64,000 nucleotides of DNA. Source: Phytophthora quininea. Lineage: Eukaryota; Oomycota; Peronosporomycetes; Peronosporales; Peronosporaceae. Position 1 is the first letter of the stretch; each line of letters starts with the position of its first letter. Positions 34,650-44,933 of the stretch are shown here, piece after piece. The position numbers were made by a program, and so were the translations under genes. The stretch lies in contig JAAVTG010000128.1 in NCBI GenBank assembly GCA_011947345.1, forward strand, positions 39,050 to 103,049. Reading direction: 5' to 3'. The notes beneath the pieces were generated by a model, which saw nothing but the letters and a program-made list of their open reading frames with translations, was not told where the DNA came from and searched no databases.

Positions 34650-35804
34650 TTATCTTTTCGCCTTCCGCTGTCTTCGTTTCTTATCTCGTCGGCTAACTTG
34701 TTGTATAGCTTGACTGCATCGAGCAACCCATTCTTCCCAACTATCTTTACAGCAGTTGAACTTACCAATTTCATTGGCGATTTCACCTTTCAATTTGTCT
34801 GGCCGAGCCCCTTTCAGAGGATAATGGGTTCGCCGATATGTCTTTCGTCTCGGTTTTGCTGACGCCGACCTCAGGGTTAATGTTACCTCGTCGTGATCGG
34901 ACGGCATCGGGGGAAGCTGTGCTTCTACCCATTGTACCAATTCTGACAAGTCTTCAGATACATAGAAACGGTCAATTCTGCTTGCTGAGTTTCCTTTCCA
35001 ATATGTGAAGTGCTCGTGATTAGCCATTGACAGCTCTTCCAGTGCGGAACTCAGGAGCAGGCGTGCGTCCACAATTCGCGCTGTCTGTACTAACTGCGTC
35101 AACTCCACGCTTTCGGTCTTGTCCACCTTGTGACACCTAAGTCGGTCTAGTTGCGGCGATTCCACGCAATTGAAATCTCCGGCTAGGATGGGGTGTTTCG
35201 CCTCGGACAATCGCCATTGATCGAGCGTACGGAAGAACTTTCTGCGTTCTCGTTTACCCGCTGGTGAGTATACGTTTAAGATATGTCTGTCTTTAATCTG
35301 TATCCCCGTCGATCTGGTCGTCCACAGCTGGTCATTCCATGGCTTGACGTCCTCACTGAATTCTGGGAAGACGAGTATGCCGACGCCTCCCTCTCGCTGG
35401 GGTCCTACACTCCAATAAGCTAATAGTTTGTCGTGTTTCTGCCGTCCCCACATCCAGTGCCAGTGTTGTGTTAAATCATTTGCTTCTTCTGCTGTTTGTA
35501 CGTGGGTTTCCTGCAGCAGAATGATTACGGGTCGACGGTCCGCTGGAATGCCTCGCCACGCTTCCATCCATTTCCATCTGTCTTCTGCTTTAAATCCTCT
35601 CAGGTTTTGTGTTGTAATTCGCATGTCTCCTCTCTTGGTGTTCGGTCGTAGATCATCCTCTCCCTCTGGGTGATATTCGGCCGCTGCTAACTGTACACTC
35701 TTTCCATACTCATCTCGGTGTTGGGTCTCTGTTGTCTGATTTGGACGACGGAGCGTAGACATTGAGATGCCCTTAGTACTGGGTGTGGGCGGCCTCTTCG
35801 CCAT
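34650..35804 (-). CDS. LINE AP-type endonuclease
   Basis: About 384 codons. Apurinic-endonuclease-like blocks in order: ITTQNLRGF (N), ILLQETH (E), GVGILV, HILNVYSPAG, ILAGDFNC (D and N), RIDRFYVS (D), and SDHDEVTL (D and H). These residues form the nuclease active site. The N-terminal 60 residues are basic and unstructured. It overlaps the end of a preceding short frame (35773-36009) that may be the tail of ORF1. Confidence 0.85.
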   Translation of the reverse strand: MAKRPPTPSTKGISMSTLRRPNQTTETQHRDEYGKSVQLAAAEYHPEGEDDLRPNTKRGDMRITTQNLRGFKAEDRWKWMEAWRGIPADRRPVIILLQETHVQTAEEANDLTQHWHWMWGRQKHDKLLAYWSVGPQREGGVGILVFPEFSEDVKPWNDQLWTTRSTGIQIKDRHILNVYSPAGKRERRKFFRTLDQWRLSEAKHPILAGDFNCVESPQLDRLRCHKVDKTESVELTQLVQTARIVDARLLLSSALEELSMANHEHFTYWKGNSASRIDRFYVSEDLSELVQWVEAQLPPMPSDHDEVTLTLRSASAKPRRKTYRRTHYPLKGARPDKLKGEIANEIGKFNCCKDSWEEWVARCSQAIQQVSRRDKKRRQRKAKR

Positions 35805-36019
35805 CCTCTACTGCTGTTCGCATAAATGATCCGAGGGTGGCCCAGTCCGCTGATTTCTTGTCTTCCGCGAAAAACTTGTGCAGATACTCCTCATTCTTTC
35901 GCATTGCTTTTCTATGACGTCGGAAGAATGCGACCACTGTATCTTCTTCTTGGATGTCTTCGTCGGCTAGTACTGCAATCTTCTCTGCATAAATTTGGGC
36001 GCATAGCAAGTTGTGGCCA

Positions 36020-36033
36020 AGTCTTGCCTTCTT
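36020..36033. repeat. LINE target-site duplication, right copy
   Basis: AGTCTTGCCTTCTT, identical to 31181-31194. Confidence 0.9.
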
Positions 36034-36264
36034 AGACCAGGTGTACGTAGATAACGTCGAGGTTTGTCAATGGCTCCTCGATCATGGCGTGCGGTTCTTC
36101 CACTGTACAAGTGTAGAGCTTACAGCGGGCTTTGGCAAGTTGGAACTGATGAAGTGGTTTCATGAGAAGTTTGAGGAAATGTTTACCGTTGAAGCGGTGG
36201 ATGAGGCGCTATACCCAGCAGCTGACGTAGGGAACCTCGATATAGTGATGTGGCTGTATGAACA
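36034..36264 (+). pseudogene. Gene C, middle part
   Basis: Continues gene C in frame after the LINE (DQVYVDNVEVCQWLLDHG), with three degenerate WLH/ankyrin-like units (LELMKWFHEKFEE, LDIVMWLYE). It stops at 36264, where the LTR element begins. The frame is open through the whole segment and matches the frame after 40234. Confidence 0.75.
36261..36264. repeat. Target-site duplication AACA, left copy
   Basis: AACA precedes the LTR at 36265 and recurs at 40235-40238. Collapsing the two copies restores the gene C frame, which supports this 4-bp duplication. Confidence 0.75.
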
Positions 36265-37262
36265 TGTAATAGACCTGGTGGCAGCGACACCGAGATGCGT
36301 CTGAACGACAATCAATAATTGTTGGGCGGTTGCGACTTGGGGGCGACCGATGGTAAAGGTCGCGTTGGGTTTGAGCGACGAGATCTGGCAGTCTCGAATC
36401 GGCGGCGACGAGGACAAGTCTCGAATCGGCAGCGACGAGGACAAGTCTCGAATCGGCGGCGACGAGGACAAGTCTCGAATCGGCGGCGACGAGGACAAGT
36501 CTTGAATTGGCGGCGACGAGAACAAGTCTCCAATCGGCAGCGACGAGAACAAGTGTCGAATGCGTAGCAACGTGAGCAAGTAGTCTCGAATCGGCAGCGA
36601 CAAGGGCAAGCAGCAGAAGGTGACGACAGAAGTGCGGCAACCGACGACAGCAAGCAGGAAGTTATCGGTGGACATCGGATGTAAGGACTCGGTGGACGTC
36701 AGACGGAAGCAGCAGTTGGAAGCAGCAGTTGGAAGCCAACAGTGAACGACGGTGGTAGTCTCGACGGTGGACGCTGAAGCGGGAACAGTCGACCGACCCG
36801 TGACCGCCGTTGCGGCAATTGATACTGTCAAGGACTGCAAGGTGACGTGCAGGCAGGAAGGGCGGTTGGTGTTGTTGATGCCAGCGGTGGCTGTGCAGAA
36901 TGGTGCTAGCGTGGACCGAACGAACGGAAGGAGACCAGTGTGTCTTCGAGTCTCCGTACTGCGATGTAAGGGGCCAGTGTGTTCCAAGTGGTAAGGACAG
37001 GCGTGCAGGAATTCGCTTCGCGAGGTGCCAAGGGCTGCAAGGTTGAGAGCAGGCAGGACAGTTGTTGTCGAGAAAGGATAATAAATAGGTGGCAGTGTCG
37101 GCCAGGGCACGCACCGGCACAGGAGCCCAGTTGGTTCTCTGTCGGCCAGTAGTTGTTAACGGTGTTGAAGTTAGTGACGGACGGCCCATCGGATCCAACG
37201 CAGGGTCAGCACACGAGCTAGCGGCTACTCCAGGAACGGGAGGACCTCAAGAGTTCATTACA
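36265..37262 (+). repeat. LARD-like element 5' LTR
   Basis: 998 bp. Differs from 39236-40234 by one base near 37114 (CACAGGAG versus CACAGGGAG), as far as I can tell. Contains a 27-bp minisatellite. Confidence 0.9.
36391..36609 (+). repeat. 27-bp minisatellite in LTR (about 8 units)
   Basis: Tandem units starting GTCTCGAATCGGCGGCGACG, seven of 27 bp and an eighth with three extra bases. Units diverge gradually toward the right. The same array sits at 39362-39580, and a shorter degenerate one at about 51555-51670. Confidence 0.9.
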
Positions 37263-37277
37263 TGGTGGTCATACAGG
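37263..37277 (+). other. Possible primer-binding site of the LARD-like element
   Basis: TGGTGGTCATACAGG begins immediately after the 5' LTR. A TGG start is usual because tRNAs end in CCA. The specific tRNA is not identified. Confidence 0.45.
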
Positions 37278-39235
37278 GGCTGTTTTAAAGTTGAAGCGTT
37301 TGGCGTGTTGACGATGCTGAGAAGAGGAATGTTGATGGCCGTGGACGATGAGAAGTTGTAGAACAATGTGGTTGTCAGAAGTACCGGCAACTCCAACAGT
37401 TGGTACGCCGAGATAGGCCAAGAACAGCCACAGGAGTCGATAGAAGCCGGGTCATTTCGGGTTTGACGCCGACGACCGGAAGTGCAATGAGAAATGGCTT
37501 GAAGGTGGTGGATGACAGACGCGAACCTGCATCGAGTTGACTGGTTGGGTGTCGTTGGAGTTGTGAGGCATGTGAAAGAAGGGATCCCTTTGGTGAATCC
37601 GACGGTCAGATCATGGTGTAGAAGACCAGCGATTTCCTGCTTGTGAAGAGTGAGGGGAGGTGCCCCGAGTCTTAGCCGAACGTTGCGAAGTAAGGGACGA
37701 TGTCACTGAGATGTCGTGCGCCAGTGTGCGTCAGTGCCCAAGTGACCAGGCGGGCTATACCGACAGCGATCGGTGGCGGTCAGTGTACTGCAACACACTC
37801 AGTAAGAAGTAGGGCAATCTCGCAAGGTTTTTGTTGCACATGGCGGCGGAATTGGATTTCGGCCTTGCTGTTTGTGATACCGACAGTGTTGACAATGGCG
37901 ACTCCGTTGGTGGATGGTAATGATGGTGGTGACGATGCCGTGCGACAGTCACGAAGTGAGGAAGGCGCGTTGCGTGATTACGGCTACCGGTACTCGTGGC
38001 AGGAACGACGACAGTAGTGGAGATCCTGGTGATGGTGGTGGTGATAGCACTCCGCCTAAGGAAAGTGAGAAGACAGAGGACGGTAGTAACAAGGGACGCC
38101 CAACGTTTGAGGAAGGCGAGCATCCAACCGTTCCAGGATCGACGTTGACCTGTGCGAGGAAGACGGCAGTGGCAGTGATGATCTGGTGACGTATGTCATC
38201 GAAATCCCGGTGGTGTTGAGAATCGACGGTTGAGGGCCGTCGATGTTGAGAAATGGCACGAGTGGAGGCTGGCAGAACCAGCAAAACTCTGTGTTGTTGA
38301 CGATCGACGTGGGGTGGAGGCTGGCAGAACCAGCAAAGCTAAGAGTTATTGAGGTCAGGCGGCTGACGAGCTGTCTAGATCACGTGTTGGACGGAGCAAG
38401 CAGTCGACGGGCTGTTTTGCTCTTGTCATTGACAGGCGATCGAGGATCGTCGAGTTCGTGTTGAAGTCCGACGGCGTCTAGTCGTCGTGATCCCAATAGA
38501 ACTGTTCTACCGCTGGGTCTGGTGACTTTCCAGAATACGAGTTCACGGTCTCGTATAGATAGGTGCCAACCGGCCGGTGAAGACGAACGAACTATTGGCG
38601 AGGAAATAGTTGTGGTGGACGTGGAGTCCCGCCTGTCGACGGCAGGAGTTCATAGTTACCGGAAGAAGAACGTTGAGGAAGTTGTAGTAGTTGGCGCAGA
38701 ATCACGACTGCCGACGACGAAAAGGGCCAAACGGATGCTCGTCGAGGAAGCGGTGGCAGTTGATTCACGGCTATCGACGAAAAAGAAATTCCTGGCCCAC
38801 GCCCAAAGAACGGCTTCCAGATCGAACGTCACAGTGAATAGTAGTCGCGAGGTTCAGGTGACGCGCTTGGAGTTGATTGGAACACCTACAGTAGGTGATC
38901 TACCCGACAACGGAATCGGTATTGCGAGGAAGTGACAGCTGTGAGTGCACTGCCTGGTGTGACGGCCACTCTCACAACCAAACGGACGGCAAGAGAGGCG
39001 AGCTGTAGATGCAGGACGGGCAGTAGTTGATGTGTCGATGAATGCAGTGGATGCTACAGCGGCAGAAGGGTAACTGGAAAGACCTTGGCGATGATGAAGA
39101 CAGCAGTTATGAGCACGTGTTGACGAGAGGTATCATGGTGATCCAGTATATCGAGACGGTGATGGCGAGTAGACATACGCTGTTCATGGACAAACGCGGG
39201 AAGGGCCGTGGAAGACCCTTCATTTGAGGAAGGCG
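37263..39235 (+). other. Internal region of LARD-like element
   Basis: Two kilobases with no recognisable retroviral protein. It contains internal direct repeats, for example GGAGGCTGGCAGAACCAGCA near 38261 and 38313. An open frame at 38522-38935 has three related units (VESRLSTAG, AESRLPTTK, VDSRLSTKK); I do not recognise it and cannot say whether it is translated. Confidence 0.5.
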
Positions 39236-40234
39236 TGTAATAGACCTGGTGGCAGCGACACCGAGATGCGTCTGAACGACAATCAATAATTGTTGGGCGG
39301 TTGCGACTTGGGGGCGACCGATGGTAAAGGTCGCGTTGGGTTTGAGCGACGAGATCTGGCAGTCTCGAATCGGCGGCGACGAGGACAAGTCTCGAATCGG
39401 CAGCGACGAGGACAAGTCTCGAATCGGCGGCGACGAGGACAAGTCTCGAATCGGCGGCGACGAGGACAAGTCTTGAATTGGCGGCGACGAGAACAAGTCT
39501 CCAATCGGCAGCGACGAGAACAAGTGTCGAATGCGTAGCAACGTGAGCAAGTAGTCTCGAATCGGCAGCGACAAGGGCAAGCAGCAGAAGGTGACGACAG
39601 AAGTGCGGCAACCGACGACAGCAAGCAGGAAGTTATCGGTGGACATCGGATGTAAGGACTCGGTGGACGTCAGACGGAAGCAGCAGTTGGAAGCAGCAGT
39701 TGGAAGCCAACAGTGAACGACGGTGGTAGTCTCGACGGTGGACGCTGAAGCGGGAACAGTCGACCGACCCGTGACCGCCGTTGCGGCAATTGATACTGTC
39801 AAGGACTGCAAGGTGACGTGCAGGCAGGAAGGGCGGTTGGTGTTGTTGATGCCAGCGGTGGCTGTGCAGAATGGTGCTAGCGTGGACCGAACGAACGGAA
39901 GGAGACCAGTGTGTCTTCGAGTCTCCGTACTGCGATGTAAGGGGCCAGTGTGTTCCAAGTGGTAAGGACAGGCGTGCAGGAATTCGCTTCGCGAGGTGCC
40001 AAGGGCTGCAAGGTTGAGAGCAGGCAGGACAGTTGTTGTCGAGAAAGGATAATAAATAGGTGGCAGTGTCGGCCAGGGCACGCACCGGCACAGGGAGCCC
40101 AGTTGGTTCTCTGTCGGCCAGTAGTTGTTAACGGTGTTGAAGTTAGTGACGGACGGCCCATCGGATCCAACGCAGGGTCAGCACACGAGCTAGCGGCTAC
40201 TCCAGGAACGGGAGGACCTCAAGAGTTCATTACA
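39236..40234 (+). repeat. LARD-like element 3' LTR
   Basis: 999 bp, nearly identical to 36265-37262, including the minisatellite (39362-39580). The close match indicates a recent insertion. Confidence 0.9.
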
Positions 40235-41184
40235 AACAGTACAGCGGGAAATGTACTAAAAATCTGATGGATGCTGCTGCGAAGTCAGGTAATCTGGCGT
40301 TGCTTTGATGGCTTCAGCAAAATCGACCCGAAGGCTGTACGACCGAAGCCATAAACTCTGCAGCTGCCAGAGGGTACCTTGAGGTCGTAAAATGGCTGCA
40401 TGCGAACCGATCTGAAGGCTGCACGGCTAAAGCCGTTGACGAGGCTGTACGTGGTGGTCATCTTGACGTTGTCCGTTGGTTCCTTGAGAATCGCTCGGAG
40501 AGATACACTGAAGAAGGACTGATCCAAGCTGCGTGGAATGGACACTTGAAAATGTTCTGCTTTCTCTACGATAATAACAGTAAATTCCAATCTCAAATCG
40601 TCAACCAGGCACTGCGAGATGCTGCGGAAGTTGGTCGCTTGGCGGTGATAAAGTTGCTGGCACCTCATGTGTCAAAGCGAAAGAGACGTTTTAAAGTTGG
40701 GTTTTGGTTCGAGCTTTTAGAGTGGACTCGGAAAACGCTGGACAGAATGAGAGGACGCAGCTCAAAGCAGCAGCAAGACGCGAAGTGCCACATATTGGAC
40801 GCGTCGACATGGTTCCGCAAGCATGGGTATATCCAAAATGAACTTGTAACAAGTATATTGAGCATCGTGTTGGAACGAGGACATCCAGAGTTGGTCGAGT
40901 ACTTCGTCACACACAGCGAAGATTTTAAGTTTGAGGATCACATGAAAATTGCTGCAGCCTACTCTATCATGCTGCTCAGATGGCTACAAGAAAAGAGTCC
41001 ACGGTTGGACATGGAGACTGCCAGGATTCTAGTGAACGAACACCAACTTACAGAAATCAGGGGTTTCCTGTCTGAAAGCGAGCGATCACTCGGAACAAGC
41101 GGTCTCGTGGGTCAATTTGGAAAAGGAATGCGTCATGCTGATCTTTCACGCTTAAATATTAACTTGTTTCGTGACTGTGCGTGA
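40235..41184 (+). pseudogene. Gene C, 3' part
   Basis: AACA (40235-40238) is the right target duplication. The frame then continues (YSGKCTKNLMDAAAKSGN) into two clear WLH units (EGCTTEAINSAAARGYLEVV, EGCTAKAVDEAVRGGHLDVV). An in-frame TGA at 40306-40308 lies just before them. The rest, about 210 codons, is a C-terminal domain of weaker repeats ending at TGA 41182-41184. Two retroelements and two nonsense codons make gene C dead or strongly disrupted. Confidence 0.75.
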
Positions 41185-41347
41185 TATATTTCTTGTCGAC
41201 TTGGATTCCGATTGAGGACGCGTCAAGTTACGTTTATCGGCATCTATCTGAAAAAAGGAAAAATCAAACTCAGAAAGGCTTTATTCCGCTTAGAGGTAAA
41301 AACATTTTTGCCTGTTGACAAACTCGACCTCTACGTAGGGTTCTCAC
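41185..41347. other. Spacer
   Basis: Short convergent intergenic region between gene C and the effector at 41348. Nothing recognised. Confidence 0.5.
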
Positions 41348-41682
41348 CTAGCCGACGTGGTAACCAGAGTCGCGGCGCCATTGAACGTACCGACCGAGAA
41401 GCTTCTCGAACTTGTTGTACTCTTCGGGAGTCAGATGACTGGTGAGGTCTGCCGATGAGTAGCTGTGAAGCCAGTTCTTGAAGTGTTGAGTGACCTTACG
41501 ATCGTTTTATAAAGCCTCCCCAAGCTTTGCAGCAATCCTAGACCCATTTCTCTCTTCGTCATCGTCATCCTCGTCTTCGACGATTTTGGAGTTTCTCAGG
41601 AGTCTCCCTCCGGTAGCGACCGCCAAATCTCCATTAGCAACCGCCTTCGACAGCTAGTAGTAAGACGGAGACAACGCGCATC
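41348..41682 (-). pseudogene. Small RXLR-dEER effector gene, disrupted
   Basis: On the minus strand, ATG 41682 starts a short hydrophobic signal-peptide-like stretch (MRVVSVLLLA). After a frame change the frame shows RLLR, then an acidic run ending DEER, the classic pair that follows the signal peptide in oomycete host-delivered effectors. About 14 codons later an in-frame TAA (near 41507) interrupts it. The same frame then runs to TAG 41348-41350 with a WLHSYS/EEYNKFEKLLGRYVQW tail. Total length would be about 111 codons. No LWY module is present, so it differs from the other effectors here. Secretion and host targeting are inferred from the motifs. Confidence 0.65.
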
Positions 41683-41688
41683 GTTGAG

Positions 41689-41934
41689 TTGATGAAGGAA
41701 TATAGTGGTGCTCGCTGTGAGGTAAATCGGAGAATGAGATTGTTGCAGGCAGTTCTATCTTCAGTTGCTGCCAACCACACAACCAAGGAGCTCGTTTTCA
41801 ACCATGACGTGTGTGGTGATCTGTCGGACGCAATAGCTAAGCAACTGGCTGTTCACTCAGTGCTGCAAAATCGACTTGACAATACGTCAAAAACAGACCG
41901 CTGCAGCAATACAAAGGTTCTTGTCGGAAAGTAA
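41689..41934 (+). pseudogene. Possible fragment of a leucine-rich-repeat protein
   Basis: An 81-codon frame containing LLQAVLSSVAANHTTKELVFNH then AIAKQLAVHSVL. The spacing resembles the helix-strand units of ribonuclease-inhibitor-type leucine-rich repeats. It is too short to be sure and begins only seven bases from the oppositely oriented effector. Confidence 0.25.
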
Positions 41935-42061
41935 TCGAGCGTATATTATCAGCCAGTCTTCTAAGTGTCTTGATATGGTAGTGTTTGCCCTTACCAATAA
42001 CTTGGGTTGATATGTGGCAATCAATAACAGTGTGTTTTTCACCTTTATCCTGTTTCCCGTT

Positions 42062-42690
42062 CTACTGAACATTACACTTCTCAAGAAAATGCTGGAAGTA
42101 CTTGTAATTAGCTTGCCGAGCCAGCTCCGACTGTTTCACGGCAGTCATTCCCAACGCATGCAGCACAAATCCCTCCGACCTTCTCGATGTCACCCAAATC
42201 TTGATTTTCGCTGAGATCTCAGCGTCCTTGGCAAATCCGATGGCAAAGGAGAGAAAGATACTCGCTGATTTTGTATCTTTGGTACATCTTGGAACTTTTA
42301 CGCGACATCAAAGTCAAGCCCACACACACATCATAGCTAGTACGCCGTTGCTAGTACGGTACAAGTTGTACCAGCCATTCACCCGAAGAAGGTTCACATG
42401 CTTGACATAATTCTGAATCCACCTCTTACCAAGCTTCTTCGCCGTCCCGTACAGCTTTTTCACTCCAACTTCGCAGCGACATTTTTGTTGGAGAACAGGC
42501 GTGTGGCACAATTCTCGATTTGGGCAGCCATGAAGTTGTTGTAGTGGTAGTAGTATGTACTGTACTGGAAGACAGGTATCTCATCTTATCAACTACCAAC
42601 TTGACCACCACATCGTTCGGAGAGACCTCCTTCGTGATCCAGATTGGAATTGGAGTCTCTAAGAACTTGTAGTATTTGCGCTAGAGATAT
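42062..42690 (-). pseudogene. Relic of an LWY effector gene
   Basis: Three separate frames each match LWY effector positions. KYYKFLETPIPIW and ITKEVSPNDVVVKL are near 42690-42610, WIQNYVKHVNLLRVNGWYN near 42435-42365, and EISAKIKIWVTSRRSEGFVLHALG with a KYFQHFLEK tail near 42220-42070, ending at TAG 42062-42064. Segments between them are deleted or scrambled. No signal peptide or RXLR region remains upstream. Confidence 0.7.
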
Positions 42691-43232
42691 CAGAGATGTA
42701 AACAATCCTCGAAATTCTGCTAGACTTCTTGAAAAAGGATGAAGTTCGAGTAACAGGATTGTTAATGGAATAATATCGCGTCTTAGTAAGCATCAGGCTT
42801 CTATAGAAACATAAAAACAAATAGAAGGCCATTACCGTATTTTTCCTGTCAAAAGCGTCACTACATGTGCACATTAGGATAGGGCAATGAAGTGCACAAG
42901 AGACCAGTCATGTACACTTTAACGTTGAAGCAGCAAAATGGATGGGATGCATTGAATGGTCACAGGCTAACAAGATGCTCGCTGTTGCTGTTGTCATCGC
43001 TGTAGACACTGGCAGCGTCGTCATCAGAGTCTACAGCACTCATCTTGCGAGCTCTGCATTGGAGTTGGAGTCATTGGAGTTGGAGTGCACGTAGACGATC
43101 GATCACGGCGGACATGTCTGTCTGATTGTTCGTCTGTATCTCCGGTGCACGTCGAGTGTCGTTCAAAAGTCCGACCCTTTTGAAGCCATTTTGAATAGTA
43201 CACGGGGTCAAGTCGTGCCACGCCTCGCTGAT

Positions 43233-43973
43233 CTATATCGCTGTGTCTGTCCTGGTGGGAGCTCGGAGCTGAAAGCTCCTTGAGCCCTGGGTTTGTCGCT
43301 GGGATTGTGTGGGCTGCGCTATCATATCGTCCTCGCTGTCGCTTGTGTCGCTGCAAACTGTCTCTCTCGCTTCATACGCCTCAGGCACGAAGAACTCTCG
43401 GCCCTCACCAATTTCTCCGCTACAGATACTTGCGCTCATATCCAGCATCTGCTGCGCTGCTAGTGCATCTTCGTTCTGCGTGACCTTCTGTCGCTCCTCT
43501 TGTAGGTGGTGATCACGAATTTGCCGCTTCATTTGCTCCACCCATCGCTCCCGCAGCCGATCCTTAAGCGGTTTATTCCAGGCGATGTTAGCAGCAGACA
43601 TACGTACGTGTACCGTGGCGGCACCTTCATCAATAAGACGTTGATTGATTCAGCGTAATGGACAACTTCTTGGGGCCAAATGACCCGAGAAGTCATCCCA
43701 TAGCAAGAGTACCGGATCCTCAATATTTTGGCGATCTGCAATAAAATAATGCAGAAACGTGAGCGATAATTCAGACGTCCACCACGCGTTTTCGTTGCCG
43801 TAGATAACACAGTCGGATTTTTCTTGCAAACCCTTGATCTCCTTCCAAACTCGTCTATCGAAACCATGCCGATGTTCATCGTTGGCAACCTTCGTGGCTG
43901 GAACTCGCGAGGGTTTGCTCTTGAAGACAAGAAACGGATTGTACTTGTTGCCCTGTGAGTCGCCTAACAGCAT
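43233..43973 (-). CDS. Pogo-like transposase, catalytic and C-terminal part
   Basis: Frame 43973-43650 contains GDSQGNKYNPFLVFK and VLLLWDDFSGH, the second catalytic aspartate region of pogo-type transposases (family form DxxxxH). Frame 43601-43233 continues with LKDRLRERWVEQMKRQIRDHH and a polar tail, resembling the C-terminal tail of this family. The link between the two is frameshifted near 43620. Confidence 0.7.
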
Positions 43974-44083
43974 CGCTGTTGCTAGTTCTTTCTCTTTTCA
44001 GCACACTTTATCCACACTGTCTTGACACCGCGGTGATCAATTGTTCTACGAGGCAAATACTCAAAACAAACAGCTTCGATGTG

Positions 44084-44612
44084 TCAGTAAGCAGTTTGAG
44101 TAGATGAGAACAAAATCGTACCAGTCTGGTCCGCATCAAACACTTGTGTGATTCCCTGTTCAACGATTGTACGGCGGACGCGCGCGCTGAATTGAAGTGC
44201 TGCCTTCTCGGCATCTGCTGGAGTCGTCTGACCCTGACGAGTGCGTGTACGAATAGAAAGTCTGTGGCGACGCATAAACTTCTTCGCCCAGGAGTAAGAG
44301 CCGCGAAATACTGCCGCAGCTTGGGACATCTCTTTGGCCATATCAACTCCTTTCGCGCGCAACATATTCAGCGAGACTGGCATACCATCACGGCGCATAC
44401 TGTTTATCCACAGCACTATCTGCTTCTCCAACCCCTTCGACAGCAACGTAGCAGTTCCAGAATGCCTGAGTTTGCGATGCGAGCCCTTGCCGTTGGCACA
44501 CATAGCAAATATCGCGACTCGATTCTTGATCCACTTCCGTACTTGCTTCTTCTTGCTGCGCATGTCGTCGGGGTCTCCAAAAACGACGTATATTGCGTCC
44601 TCTAGGCATCAT
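44084..44612 (-). CDS. Pogo-like transposase, N-terminal DNA-binding part
   Basis: ATG at 44612 (MMPRGRN); after a one-base loss near 44595 the frame runs with two helix-turn-helix units (KQVRKWIKNRVAIF; EKQIVLWINSMRRDGMPVS, then SWAKKFMRRHRLSIRTRT). It ends with VFDADQTG, the first catalytic aspartate. The CENP-B-like region would bind the element's inverted repeats. A break near 44084 separates it from the catalytic piece. Confidence 0.75.
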
Positions 44613-44933
44613 TCTTTGAGAAAGTGCTCGATGCACCTCTTTTCTCCGCGTAAGTTACGGACACGCGCATGTGTCGGTTGGGCACTCGACCATCCCCTCC
44701 AACACAAGGTCTTCCTGCCATAGTGATAGTTGTAGAATGAACGAGAGTCCGCTGCTCGCTGCGCTTGCTCGTGGCCGGCCACTCGAATTGAATGGACTCG
44801 GCCACAGCAGCACCGGCTGTTGAAGTGGCTCTTATGACAAGCAATTATCTGATTAGAGAAAACTTGCGTGTCTGATTGGCTCCGCTGTGGCGGCGCTTAT
44901 GACAAGTCGACGCTTATGACACGGGAAATACGG

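Larger units (their letters stand above)
31195..36019 (-). mobile_element. LINE (non-LTR retrotransposon), 5'-truncated
   Basis: A 4.8-kb minus-strand element between 14-bp target duplications. The sense order is the end of a first frame, an AP endonuclease, a reverse transcriptase, and a C-terminal domain with a CCHC-like zinc motif. There are no LTRs. The 5' end (36019) starts within coding sequence, as expected for incomplete target-primed reverse transcription. The 3' end has no long A tail and reads CTTCCTTCCTCCTC. It is inserted in gene C. Confidence 0.9.
36265..40234 (+). mobile_element. Non-autonomous LTR element without gag-pol (LARD-like)
   Basis: Two direct repeats of 998 and 999 bp start TGTAATAG and end ATTACA. 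They flank a 1,973-bp internal region and are themselves flanked by AACA. A TGG-starting primer site directly follows the left LTR and a purine-rich GAGGAAGGCG precedes the right one, giving plus orientation. I find no gag, protease, polymerase or integrase motif inside. It must be moved in trans by an autonomous relative with similar ends. It splits gene C. Confidence 0.85.
42835..44933 (-). mobile_element. Pogo-like (Tc1/mariner superfamily) DNA transposon, damaged
   Basis: Imperfect terminal inverted repeats start CCGTATTT at 42835 and mirror as AAATACGG at 44933. They extend about 25 bp (TGTCA, AAGCGTC shared) and are flanked by TA on both sides, the target duplication of this superfamily. 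Minus-strand frames inside encode a CENP-B-type DNA-binding part and pieces of a DDE catalytic domain. It is 2.1 kb, close to a full autonomous element, but its frames are broken. Confidence 0.8.

Noticed and set aside
36011..36304. Separate small ankyrin-like gene ending at 36304
   Set aside because: It is the middle part of gene C; its last codons are read from the LTR of the inserted element.
36391..36609. Regular 27-bp repeats as a CRISPR array
   Set aside because: Units are directly adjacent without unique spacers, diverge gradually, and lie inside a eukaryotic LTR.
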